Shown one piece after another: positions 7,827 through 15,207 of a stretch of 44,645 nucleotides of DNA. The number at the start of each line of letters is the position of its first letter. Position 1 is the first letter of the stretch. Where the stretch lies: positions 1-44,645 of the forward strand of contig DUQI01000028.1 in the NCBI GenBank assembly GCA_012837885.1, in the 5' to 3' direction. The position numbers were made by a program, and so were the translations under genes. The notes beneath the pieces are model-generated. The model was not told the origin of the DNA. It saw only the letters and a list, made by a program, of their open reading frames with translations, and did no database searches. The stretch comes from Fastidiosipila sp. (GTDB lineage: Bacteria; Bacillota; Clostridia; Saccharofermentanales; DTU023).

Positions 7827-8569
7827 TGCTAACGATTGAAGGCTTGACCAAACGCTACGGCGCACTTGTTGTGCTCGACAATATCTCTCTGACGATTGAA
7901 AGAGGGGAGATCGTCTCCGTGATCGGTCCGTCCGGCGGCGGCAAGACGACGCTTCTGCGCATGATCGACCTGCTAGAGCCGGCCGATCGGGGAGAGATGA
8001 CTCTCGGCGATCTTGTCGTCGATTTGAAACGCCCCGGCAAAAAGACGACGCTCGCCGTCAGGCGCCGGATCGGGTTTGTCTTTCAACAGTTCAATCTGTT
8101 CTCGCATCGTACGGTCAAAGAGAATATTCTGGACGCCCTGATCTACGGCCACGGATACGCCAAGCCGGAGGCCGAAAAGCGCGCCGCCGAAGTGATCGCC
8201 ATGGTCGATCTGGAAGATAAGACGGACGCCTATCCGATCACTTTGTCGGGAGGCCAGGCTCAGCGGGCGGCGATCGCCCGCGCGATCGCGCCTTCGCCCG
8301 ATCTGCTAATCCTCGATGAGCCGACGTCGGCACTCGATCCTGAACTGACAGGTGAAGTCATCGCGGTGATCAAGGCGCTCGCCACACAGGGGATGACGAT
8401 GCTCCTCGTTACCCACCATATCGGCCTGGCGCGAGAACTGGCCGACCGTGTGCTCGTTTTGGACGCCGGACGCTTCATCGAAGAAGGCCCGGTGGCGAAC
8501 GTATTGGAGCATCCGCAGACGGATCGAACGAGAAGCTTTCTCGAGCGCGTACGAAACCTGTGGCGCTAA
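7826..8569 (+). CDS. Amino acid ABC transporter ATP-binding protein
   Basis: 247 residues from the ATG at 7826, which overlaps the preceding TGA by one base; GGGG lies about 6 bases upstream. A GTG one codon earlier is also possible. Walker A is GPSGGGKTT (K40), the Q loop is FQQFNLF, the signature is LSGGQAQRAAIARAI, Walker B is LLILDEPTSALDPE and the switch histidine is in VTHH. These are the full set for a GlnQ/TcyN-type ATPase that drives the preceding permeases. It ends the apbE-transporter transcript; a separate promoter follows. Confidence 0.92.
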   Translation: MLTIEGLTKRYGALVVLDNISLTIERGEIVSVIGPSGGGKTTLLRMIDLLEPADRGEMTLGDLVVDLKRPGKKTTLAVRRRIGFVFQQFNLFSHRTVKENILDALIYGHGYAKPEAEKRAAEVIAMVDLEDKTDAYPITLSGGQAQRAAIARAIAPSPDLLILDEPTSALDPELTGEVIAVIKALATQGMTMLLVTHHIGLARELADRVLVLDAGRFIEEGPVANVLEHPQTDRTRSFLERVRNLWR

Positions 8570-8579
8570 ACGCCTGTGA

Positions 8580-8585
8580 TATAAT
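8580..8585 (+). promoter_or_regulatory. Extended -10 promoter for the protease/scp operon
   Basis: TGA-TATAAT, the hexamer at 8580-8585, matches an extended -10 promoter; no convincing -35 is seen. The ribosome binding site AAAGGGG (about 8599-8605) precedes the ATG at 8613. Confidence 0.55.
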
Positions 8586-8612
8586 CGCTGTAATCTAAAA
8601 AGGGGTGCTTTT

Positions 8613-9371
8613 ATGCCGCAAATTCCGCCGCTGATTCTCTTTTCCAGAATGTTCGGTGATCTCGATCTTCAAACGCTTTTCATCACGATCCTGGTGCTTT
8701 CGGTATCCTTATCGTTTCATGAATTCGCACACGCCTGGATGGCGAACCGTCTCGGTGATCCGACGGCTGCCGAAGCCGGTCGTTTGACGATGAATCCGTT
8801 GAAGCACTTGGACCCGATCGGTTCGCTCGTCTTTTTGTTGACAAGACGGATCGGCTGGGCGCGCCCCGTGCCGGTGAATCCGAATCGTTTCGACCGGAAG
8901 CACACGATCAAGAAGGGCATGATGCTCACCTCTCTGGCAGGTCCTGTCTCGAATTTCATTTTGGGCGCCGTCAGCATCATTGTCCTGAATATCGCCGAGA
9001 TCATTTCGGCTCTGACGGATACGCAGAACACCCAGATGTTTCTTCTGATCTTCAACATGATGTTCATGTTTTACGCGGCCAATATGCTTTTGGGCTTATT
9101 CAACTTATTGCCGGTGCCGCCGCTCGACGGCTACAAGGTGTTCGGTGCGGCTCTCCCGCGGGATCTTTATTTTAGGGTGATGCGCTATGAACGCTACATC
9201 GGCATGGTGTTTTTACTCCTCATCTTTTTCGGCGGCGGTATTTTAGGGCGCATCTTGACCGTACTGCGCGTGCCGTTTGACCTGGTGATCGCGACGCCGA
9301 TCAATTGGCTCTTTAATCTGTTGCGAGACGCGATCGGACTCAATTCGTCGATTATCTCGATGTTCTTCTGA
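8613..9371 (+). CDS. Site-2 protease family (M50) membrane metalloprotease
   Basis: 252 residues with several membrane segments. The zinc site is HEFAH (H36, E37, H40) in the first core helix; the third ligand lies in the later NLLPVPPLDGYKVF element. There is no PDZ domain, unlike RseP at 25220. This compact type is widely conserved beside scpA/scpB in Firmicutes and cleaves substrates within the membrane; its target is unknown. The stop overlaps the ATG of scpA by one base. Confidence 0.88.
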   Translation: MPQIPPLILFSRMFGDLDLQTLFITILVLSVSLSFHEFAHAWMANRLGDPTAAEAGRLTMNPLKHLDPIGSLVFLLTRRIGWARPVPVNPNRFDRKHTIKKGMMLTSLAGPVSNFILGAVSIIVLNIAEIISALTDTQNTQMFLLIFNMMFMFYAANMLLGLFNLLPVPPLDGYKVFGAALPRDLYFRVMRYERYIGMVFLLLIFFGGGILGRILTVLRVPFDLVIATPINWLFNLLRDAIGLNSSIISMFF

Positions 9372-10144
9372 TGCAAAAAACGGTCACGGAGATTTCAGCC
9401 AGAGACTTCGAAAGCCCCTTGGCTTTGTTGTCCTATCTTTTGGAACAAGACGATATCCCGATCGCCGAGCTGCTTTTGTATCCGGTGATCGAGCAGTATC
9501 TCGATCTTATGGAGGATCTTGACGAGATCGACATGGAGCTCGCCAGCGAGTTTCTCCTGATGGCTGCGACGCTGCTCGAGATCAAGTCTTCATCATGGCT
9601 GCCGAAACCGGGCGCGACGGACGTCGACGATATACCGGATGCCCTGCGCGACCTCGAGTTAAAGATCCTCGCTTACCGCCGCTGCCGCCTGATCGCCGGG
9701 TTTTTACAGAACAATTTCGCCCTATACGGTTACAGTCAGTTTCGGGTGCCTCTGGCCCCCGGGGCGCTCGGAATCGAAGAGACGTTTATTCAGGATCGTT
9801 TGAGCCGCGACAAATTCGATCAGGCGATCGAGTTGCTGGCGGCGAGAAACCGGGCGCGCTTTCACGATTTGCGCGGCAATGTGCGCTATCTGCTGCAGCG
9901 CGAAAGAGTGTCGGTCAAGGTCAAGATGCGTGAGATTCTTTCGGTGTTGAAGACGAAGACCAAGATCTTTTTTAGCGATCTGTTTACGTCGGAAAAAAGT
10001 GTTCCGGAGCGAATCGCCGGTTTTCTTGCCTTGCTTGAACTGATGCGCCTGAATGCGATTTCGGTGAGACAGGATGCGCCCTTTGCGAATATCGCGATCA
10101 GGCTCAAAAAACCAAAAAAAGGAGAGACGCATGTCGATTTATAG
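9371..10144 (+). CDS. scpA: Segregation and condensation protein A
   Basis: 257 residues. ScpA is the kleisin that bridges the two SMC heads and binds ScpB, forming the condensin that organises and separates the chromosome. The N-terminal kleisin pattern (ARDFESPLALLSYLLEQDDI followed by QYLDLMEDLDEIDMELASEFL) and the C-terminal winged helix (PERIAGFLALLELMRLNAI) are both visible. The N-terminal motif departs from the usual F.GPLDLLLHLI, with Ser in place of Gly, but length and layout are normal. The scpB ATG lies 14 bases before this stop. Confidence 0.92.
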   Translation: MQKTVTEISARDFESPLALLSYLLEQDDIPIAELLLYPVIEQYLDLMEDLDEIDMELASEFLLMAATLLEIKSSSWLPKPGATDVDDIPDALRDLELKILAYRRCRLIAGFLQNNFALYGYSQFRVPLAPGALGIEETFIQDRLSRDKFDQAIELLAARNRARFHDLRGNVRYLLQRERVSVKVKMREILSVLKTKTKIFFSDLFTSEKSVPERIAGFLALLELMRLNAISVRQDAPFANIAIRLKKPKKGETHVDL

Positions 10145-10697
10145 CGAACGCCTCGCCGCCTTGGAAGCCCTCCTTTTTGCGGCCGGTGAACCACTCGGTA
10201 TCGATGTTATCGCCTCGATTCTCGAGACGGATTATGAAGAGGCTTACCTGGCACTCGACCAGTTGATGCTCGCGTATCGGCGAGACCATACGTCGGGGCT
10301 CTGCCTGCGTCAGATCGACGGGCGTTTTACCTTATCGACCAAGCCGGAGGTGAACGAGACGGTGGCGAGATTATACCGCCCGCAGCATCGACCGGCGCTC
10401 TCCCAGGCGGCTTACGAGGTGCTCGGTATCGTCGCCTACAATAAGAAAGTAACGCGCGCCCAGATCGAGACGGTGCGCGGTGTGAACAGCGACAGCGCAC
10501 TGGCCCGCCTGATCGAGCGCGGTTATGTCGAAGCCGTCGGCCACGAAGAATCGCCGGGACGCCCGATGCTCTTTTCGGTGACCGACCTTTTCTTACTCGA
10601 ATTCGGGCTTCGTTCGACCGATGAGTTGCCGGCTGTCGACTTGATGAGTTTTGAAGTCGTTGAAAAATTAACGAAACAATTCCACGAGGAGGAATAG
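10131..10697 (+). CDS. scpB: Segregation and condensation protein B
   Basis: 188 residues from the ATG at 10131, chosen for AAGGAGA 6 bases upstream. ScpB dimers bind ScpA through tandem winged-helix domains. Visible features are LEALLFAAGEPL at the N-terminus and the second winged helix YEVLGIVAYNKKVTRAQIE, followed by RGVNSDSALARLIERGYV and GRPMLFSVTDLFLLEFGL. All are family marks. It overlaps scpA, as expected for stoichiometric partners. Confidence 0.93.
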   Translation: MSIYSERLAALEALLFAAGEPLGIDVIASILETDYEEAYLALDQLMLAYRRDHTSGLCLRQIDGRFTLSTKPEVNETVARLYRPQHRPALSQAAYEVLGIVAYNKKVTRAQIETVRGVNSDSALARLIERGYVEAVGHEESPGRPMLFSVTDLFLLEFGLRSTDELPAVDLMSFEVVEKLTKQFHEEE

Positions 10698-10700
10698 ACC

Positions 10701-11390
10701 TTGCCCCCGATCCCACACATATTTCAGATCGCGATTGACGGTCCTTCCGGTTCCGGTAAGAGCACGATGGCCAAACGTCTGGCCAAGGCACTCGGTATCG
10801 GCTATCTCGATACGGGCGCGATGTACCGTGCGCTCGGCTACGCCGCGTTGCAGCAGCATATCGTTCCCGGTGATCCAGATGCAGTCGAACCGATGCTTTT
10901 GGAGACTGATCTCGATGTCGCTTTTGACGGCGACCGCCAGATGACCTTGATCAACGGGGAGGATGTCAGCTCGTTCATCCGCACACCGGAAGTGTCGATG
11001 GCGGCTTCGGACATCTCGGCACTGCCTGCCGTCCGCCTGTTTTGTGTCGAAAGGCAGCGCGCCTTCGCCGAAAAACACTCCGTCGTCCTGGACGGCCGCG
11101 ATATCGGCACGTATGTTCTGCCGAACGCCAAACTGAAATTTTTCTTGACGGCCGACGACACGATCCGAGCGAAAAGACGCTATCTCGATCTTTTGGAAGC
11201 CGGTGAAAAGGTCGATCTGGAAGCCGTCTTACATGATCTTCGGCGGCGCGATGAACAAGACAGCACGCGCGAGATGGCGCCGACCAAAGCCGCCGCTGAT
11301 GCCGTCCTGATCGATACGGGCAGTATGACGGAAGAAGAAGTGTTCGCCATGCTGTTGCATTACTGTGAGCAATATGGCTGCGGCAGCTAA
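10701..11390 (+). CDS. cmk: Cytidylate kinase
   Basis: 229 residues from a TTG start with GAGGAGG upstream, 3 bases after scpB. The enzyme phosphorylates CMP and dCMP with ATP. The P-loop is GPSGSGKST (14-22), followed by YLDTGAMYRA, DGRDIGTYVLPNA and RRRDEQDSTREMAP, all typical of the bacterial family. cmk is usually followed by plsC and rpsA, as here. Confidence 0.94.
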   Translation: MPPIPHIFQIAIDGPSGSGKSTMAKRLAKALGIGYLDTGAMYRALGYAALQQHIVPGDPDAVEPMLLETDLDVAFDGDRQMTLINGEDVSSFIRTPEVSMAASDISALPAVRLFCVERQRAFAEKHSVVLDGRDIGTYVLPNAKLKFFLTADDTIRAKRRYLDLLEAGEKVDLEAVLHDLRRRDEQDSTREMAPTKAAADAVLIDTGSMTEEEVFAMLLHYCEQYGCGS

Positions 11391-12021
11391 AGGCAAGAAG
11401 AAGACGAGAAATCGTTTCGTCGGCGCTTTTTTCCGCTGGCTCGTCTCAAACGGGTTGAATTTTTTCTATCGGATCAAGGTGAGCGGTAAACAACATGTGC
11501 CGGAGACGGGACCTTTCATCCTGATCGGTAACCACGAACATGTTTTCGACCCGCTCGTCATTCAGATGCACGTCAAACCATGGATCTACTGGGTAGCCAA
11601 AAGCGAGCTCTACAAAATCCCCCTGATCGGAGCCATCCTGAGAGCGATCGGCACGGTGCCGTTTCAGCGCGAAGAGATGGATGTCGCCGCGCTTCGAAAG
11701 ATCGTGAGCATCGTGAAAAACGGGGAAGTCGTCGGTATATTCCCGCAAGGCCGCCGTGTCGCCCCGGATGAAAGAGACGAGGTGTTGCCGAAATCGGCGA
11801 CCGCGCATCTGGCGCGGCGGTTTCAGGTACCGGTATTGCCGGTGGCGATCGAAAACGGTTTTCATCTGTTTGGCAAGAAGCGGCCGCACATCATATTCGG
11901 CGAACCGTTTATGGTGGACAAAGACGGTGACGACATGGAGATCGCGATCGATATGCTTAAGCGCGTCTACCGCCTGATGGGGGAGACGTATCAGCCAAAA
12001 AGAAAAGAGGAACAGGCATGA
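11365..12021 (+). CDS. plsC: 1-acyl-sn-glycerol-3-phosphate acyltransferase
   Basis: 218 residues if the GTG at 11365 is used (26-base overlap with cmk); the ATG at 11374 is an equally possible start because neither has a clear ribosome binding site. The catalytic NHEHVFD (HX4D) motif and the later FPQGRR motif identify a PlsC-type enzyme that makes phosphatidic acid at the membrane. It lacks obvious long membrane helices. The stop overlaps the ATG of ispH-rpsA (ATGA). Confidence 0.88.
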   Translation: MSNMAAAAKGKKKTRNRFVGAFFRWLVSNGLNFFYRIKVSGKQHVPETGPFILIGNHEHVFDPLVIQMHVKPWIYWVAKSELYKIPLIGAILRAIGTVPFQREEMDVAALRKIVSIVKNGEVVGIFPQGRRVAPDERDEVLPKSATAHLARRFQVPVLPVAIENGFHLFGKKRPHIIFGEPFMVDKDGDDMEIAIDMLKRVYRLMGETYQPKRKEEQA

Positions 12022-14420
12022 ATATTACGGTCGCAAAGGCATCCGGCTTTTGTCCCGGCGTGAAACGTGCCGTCGATACGGCGCACGATCTCGCGTCGCA
12101 GTCGGAGCGCCCCGTCTATATGTACGGTGAACTGGTGCATAACCCGCACGTGATCGATGAACTGACGGCACAGGGCGTGAAAATCGCACACCGGGTGGAA
12201 GATATCACCGAACCGGCGACCGTCCTCGTGCGTGCCCACGGCATCACGCCCGCGGAGATGAATGATCTGCTGGCAGCCGGGCACGACGTCGTCGACCGTA
12301 CATGTCCATTTGTCTCGCAGATTCACCGCATCGTCGAAGAAGCGAACCGTAACGGTGAGCGGGTGATTATCACCGGATCGAAGACGCATCCTGAAGTCGT
12401 CGGTGTGCTGGGGCACGACGGCGGACAGGCGATCGTTCTCGATTCACTGGAAACGGCTGAAACGACCGATTTTCCTGAAGGAAAATACGTACTTGTCTCG
12501 CAGACGACGTTCTCGAAAAAAACGTTTGATGAAATCTGCAAAATGCTCAAAATTAAAATTGCAATGCTTCGGATATTTGATACAATATGTGTTACGACTG
12601 CGTCAAGACAGGACGAAGCGAAGCACCTTGCTACGAATTCCGATGTGATGTTTGTGCTTGGAAGTCAAGCCAGCTCGAACACGCAAAAATTGGTTGACGT
12701 ATGCAAGGAACGTTGCGCCGAGACTTATCTTGTGGAACAGCCGGACGAGATCAGGCCCATACTGTCAGGTTTGGATCTTCGTTCGCTCAACATTGGCATC
12801 ACTGCCGGCGCTTCGACACCAGAACGTATGATCGGGGAGGTAATCCGCATAATGACAGAACAAGAAGGCTTGACAAACCAGAAAGAACCAAATAACGAAT
12901 TCGATTTTGAGGAGTTCGTTGATAGCATCCCGCAACTGAAGAAAGGCACTGTCGTCAAGGGAAACATCATTCGCTACGATAGTGATTTCGTGTACGTGGA
13001 TGTAAAGGACAAATCGGAAGGGAGAATACCGCTTTCTGAGTTTGGTTCGGATTTTGATTTGGAAGCTGCTGCCAACGATCATAGCGAGGTCGAAGTTTAC
13101 GTCAGAAACATCCGCAACACAGATCAGGGTAAAGAAATCACGCTGTCCAAGTCGCGCGTCGACTACACAAAGGACAAAGATTTTGTTGAGAAAGCGTATC
13201 AGGAAAAAACGCCGATCACCGTGCGTGTCAAACACGTGGTGAAAGACGGCCTGATCGCCGCTTACGGACACATCGACATCTATGTACACCGTACACAGGT
13301 CGAGGCGCAGCCAGTCAAAGAATTAGATCCTTATCTCGGCCAGACATTTGATATTCTGGTCACTCAGTTTGAACCGGACAGACGCCGTCTGCGCGTCGCC
13401 GGCTCACGCCGCTCGCTTCTGCAAAAAGAACGCCGTCGCCGCGCCAATGAGATTTGGGCGTCGATGGAAGTCGGTGAAGAATACGAAGGCACGGTGCGGA
13501 ATCTGACCGATTTCGGTGCGTTCGTCGACCTCGGTGGCGTGGACGGACTCGTTCACATCAGCGAACTCTCCTGGGGCAGAATCAAGCACCCGTCGGAAGT
13601 CGTTCAGGTCGGTGACAAGATTCCGGTCTTTGTCCGCGAATTTGATCCGGAGAGAAAACGTGTATCGCTCGGCTACCGCAGAGCCGAAATGGATCCTTAC
13701 AAGGACGTCGAAGAACGCTTCCCGGTCGGCTCGATCGTGCGCGGTATCATCGTCCGGATCTTCGCCTTCGGTGCGTTCATCGAGATCGCTCCGGGCGTCG
13801 ATGCGCTCTGCCATATTTCACAGATCTCGGACTATCGTCTGACCAAACCGAACGAGGTATTGGAAGTCGGTATGGAAGTCGACGCCAGAGTGCTGGAAGT
13901 CTCGAACGAGGCGCGCCGCATCAGCGTCAGCATCCGTGACGTGGAGCCGATCAACCCGGTGCGGGAAGATCCGCCGGAGCGTCCGCGTAGAGGCGGTAGA
14001 GGCGGCGGTGAATTCTACGACCTGCCGACCAGCTACAGCGATACGAAGACCGGTAGCAGCCTCGGCGATATCGCCACCTTCACCTCGTTTGACAACGAGC
14101 CGGTGGAAGAAGAAGTCGAAGAGCCGGTTGAAGAAGTAGAAGAGACGGTCGAAGAACCGGCGGAAGACAGGGCGCTCATTTCCGACGAATCGCCGAGAAC
14201 GCTGGTCGAGCAGCCGTCCTTGGAGCCGGAAGCGATCGAAGAAGACGTTGTGACCGAAGAAGAAGTTTTAGCTGAAGTCGAAGAAGCGATCGAAGCTGAG
14301 CCGACGCAAGCGGAAGAAGTTGTCGATGAGGCAGTAGAAGAAGCGGTGCAGGACATTGAAAGCGAAGTCGAGGCGAAAGAAGCTGAAGACGACGCAAAAG
14401 AGGAAGACGCTGACGCGTAA
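12018..14420 (+). CDS. ispH: IspH - ribosomal protein S1 fusion
   Basis: 800 residues. Residues 1 to about 280 are 4-hydroxy-3-methylbut-2-enyl diphosphate reductase, the last MEP-pathway step. The three iron-sulfur cysteines are C12 (GFCPGVKRA), C96 (DRTCPF) and C191 (TICVTTASRQDEA). Four S1 RNA-binding domains follow at roughly 309-380, 396-465, 485-555 and 568-640; the last two are best conserved (GFGAFVDLG-type turns). Then comes an Arg/Gly patch (RPRRGGRGGG, about 655-664) and a glutamate-rich tail (692-800). IspH-S1 fusions are known in Clostridia. Unusual here are an AT-rich stretch with a promoter-like sequence inside the IspH part, and a ribosome binding site plus in-frame ATG at the joint (12852), so free S1 may also be made. 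Confidence 0.93.
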   Translation: MNITVAKASGFCPGVKRAVDTAHDLASQSERPVYMYGELVHNPHVIDELTAQGVKIAHRVEDITEPATVLVRAHGITPAEMNDLLAAGHDVVDRTCPFVSQIHRIVEEANRNGERVIITGSKTHPEVVGVLGHDGGQAIVLDSLETAETTDFPEGKYVLVSQTTFSKKTFDEICKMLKIKIAMLRIFDTICVTTASRQDEAKHLATNSDVMFVLGSQASSNTQKLVDVCKERCAETYLVEQPDEIRPILSGLDLRSLNIGITAGASTPERMIGEVIRIMTEQEGLTNQKEPNNEFDFEEFVDSIPQLKKGTVVKGNIIRYDSDFVYVDVKDKSEGRIPLSEFGSDFDLEAAANDHSEVEVYVRNIRNTDQGKEITLSKSRVDYTKDKDFVEKAYQEKTPITVRVKHVVKDGLIAAYGHIDIYVHRTQVEAQPVKELDPYLGQTFDILVTQFEPDRRRLRVAGSRRSLLQKERRRRANEIWASMEVGEEYEGTVRNLTDFGAFVDLGGVDGLVHISELSWGRIKHPSEVVQVGDKIPVFVREFDPERKRVSLGYRRAEMDPYKDVEERFPVGSIVRGIIVRIFAFGAFIEIAPGVDALCHISQISDYRLTKPNEVLEVGMEVDARVLEVSNEARRISVSIRDVEPINPVREDPPERPRRGGRGGGEFYDLPTSYSDTKTGSSLGDIATFTSFDNEPVEEEVEEPVEEVEETVEEPAEDRALISDESPRTLVEQPSLEPEAIEEDVVTEEEVLAEVEEAIEAEPTQAEEVVDEAVEEAVQDIESEVEAKEAEDDAKEEDADA
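12559..12586 (+). promoter_or_regulatory. Possible internal promoter inside ispH
   Basis: TTGCAA (12559-12564), 16-base spacer, TACAAT (12581-12586) preceded by an extended -10 TGA. It lies in a locally AT-rich stretch of the IspH coding region and points toward the S1 half. Confidence 0.45.
12834..12854 (+). promoter_or_regulatory. Internal ribosome binding site and start at the IspH/S1 joint
   Basis: GGGGAGG (12834-12840) lies 11 bases before an in-frame ATG (12852-12854; residue 279 of the fusion). Initiation here would give a 522-residue S1 protein with all four S1 domains and the acidic tail. Confidence 0.45.
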
Positions 14421-14433
14421 TCGCCTCAACGAA

Positions 14434-14447
14434 CGCGCTATAGCGCG
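14434..14447. repeat. 14-bp perfect palindrome after rpsA
   Basis: CGCGCTATAGCGCG, 13 bases after the fusion-gene stop and upstream of the terminator. No loop or T run, so it is not itself a terminator; its role is unknown. Confidence 0.5.
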
Positions 14448-14466
14448 AAACGATGTACTTTGATAG

Positions 14467-14501
14467 AGAGAGCGTACCATGCACGTGGTGCGCTCTCTTT
14501 T
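14467..14501 (+). terminator. Rho-independent terminator
   Basis: AGAGAGCG (14467-14474) pairs with CGCTCTCT (14491-14498), with a further ACCA/TGGT upper stem, and is followed by TTTT. It ends the long protease-scpA-scpB-cmk-plsC-ispH-rpsA unit. Confidence 0.8.
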
Positions 14502-14517
14502 ACTCTAGGAGGTGTTT

Positions 14518-15207
14518 ATGGAACCGACCATAAAAGTAGGCCCGGCGCCGGAACTCGCCTCGAGACTTAGAGGTAGAAGCGTCATTTTACCGGATGAGAT
14601 CTACCAGTGCTCGGGCATTAAAATCTTGGGCGTCAGGATCAAGAGTTTAATCTTTACGACGGATGTCGCCGTGATCAAGAACTGCAACGCCCAAGCGGTG
14701 ATGTGCGTCTATCCCTTCACACCAACTCTGACTATCACGCAAGCCGTGCTCGATGTGGCGAATATGCCGGTCTTTGTCGGTGTCGGCGGAGGGCTAACGA
14801 CCGGTCAGCGCATGATCTCACTCTCTTTGCACGCGGAGCTTTTAGGCGCTTACGGCGTCGTCGTGAACGCGCCGGTCGAGCTCGACATGATCCGTGAGAT
14901 CTCGCATATCCTCGATATCCCGGTCGTGGCCACGATCGCCTCGAAATATGACGATTACGAAGCGAAGGTAAAAGCCGGCGCCGATATCTTAAATGTCAGT
15001 GGCGGTAAAGAGACGATCGATCTGGTGAAGAAGATAAGGCGCGATTTGGGACCTGATTTCCCGATCATCGCCACAGGCGGCAATACGCCCGCGCTGATCT
15101 TGGAGACGATCAGCGCGGGCGCGAACGCGATTACTTATACGCCGCCCTCATCAGCCGAGATCTTCAAAACGGTGATGGAGCAGTATAGAACGAAGGAGCG
15201 GGATTAG
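14518..15207 (+). CDS. TIM-barrel protein of unknown function (often labelled hydrolase)
   Basis: 229 residues from the ATG at 14518; AGGAGG (14507-14512) is 5 bases upstream. The sequence shows an alternating beta/alpha barrel: KSLIFTTDVAVIKNCNA, VFVGVGGGLTTG, HAELLGAYGVVVNAP, IPVVATIAS, AGADILNVSGG, PIIATGG and AGANAITYTPPS. The late GG and phosphate-type loops resemble phosphate-binding TIM barrels such as ThiE/HisA relatives. A closely similar family in Clostridia is known to me only under the label hydrolase, with no demonstrated reaction. Its stop overlaps the stop of the minus-strand dipeptidase by 4 bases. Confidence 0.75.
   Translation: MEPTIKVGPAPELASRLRGRSVILPDEIYQCSGIKILGVRIKSLIFTTDVAVIKNCNAQAVMCVYPFTPTLTITQAVLDVANMPVFVGVGGGLTTGQRMISLSLHAELLGAYGVVVNAPVELDMIREISHILDIPVVATIASKYDDYEAKVKAGADILNVSGGKETIDLVKKIRRDLGPDFPIIATGGNTPALILETISAGANAITYTPPSSAEIFKTVMEQYRTKERD

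Noticed and set aside
12018-14420. IspH-S1 as an assembly error
   Set aside because: The frame is continuous, both halves are intact, and the same fusion is known from Clostridia.
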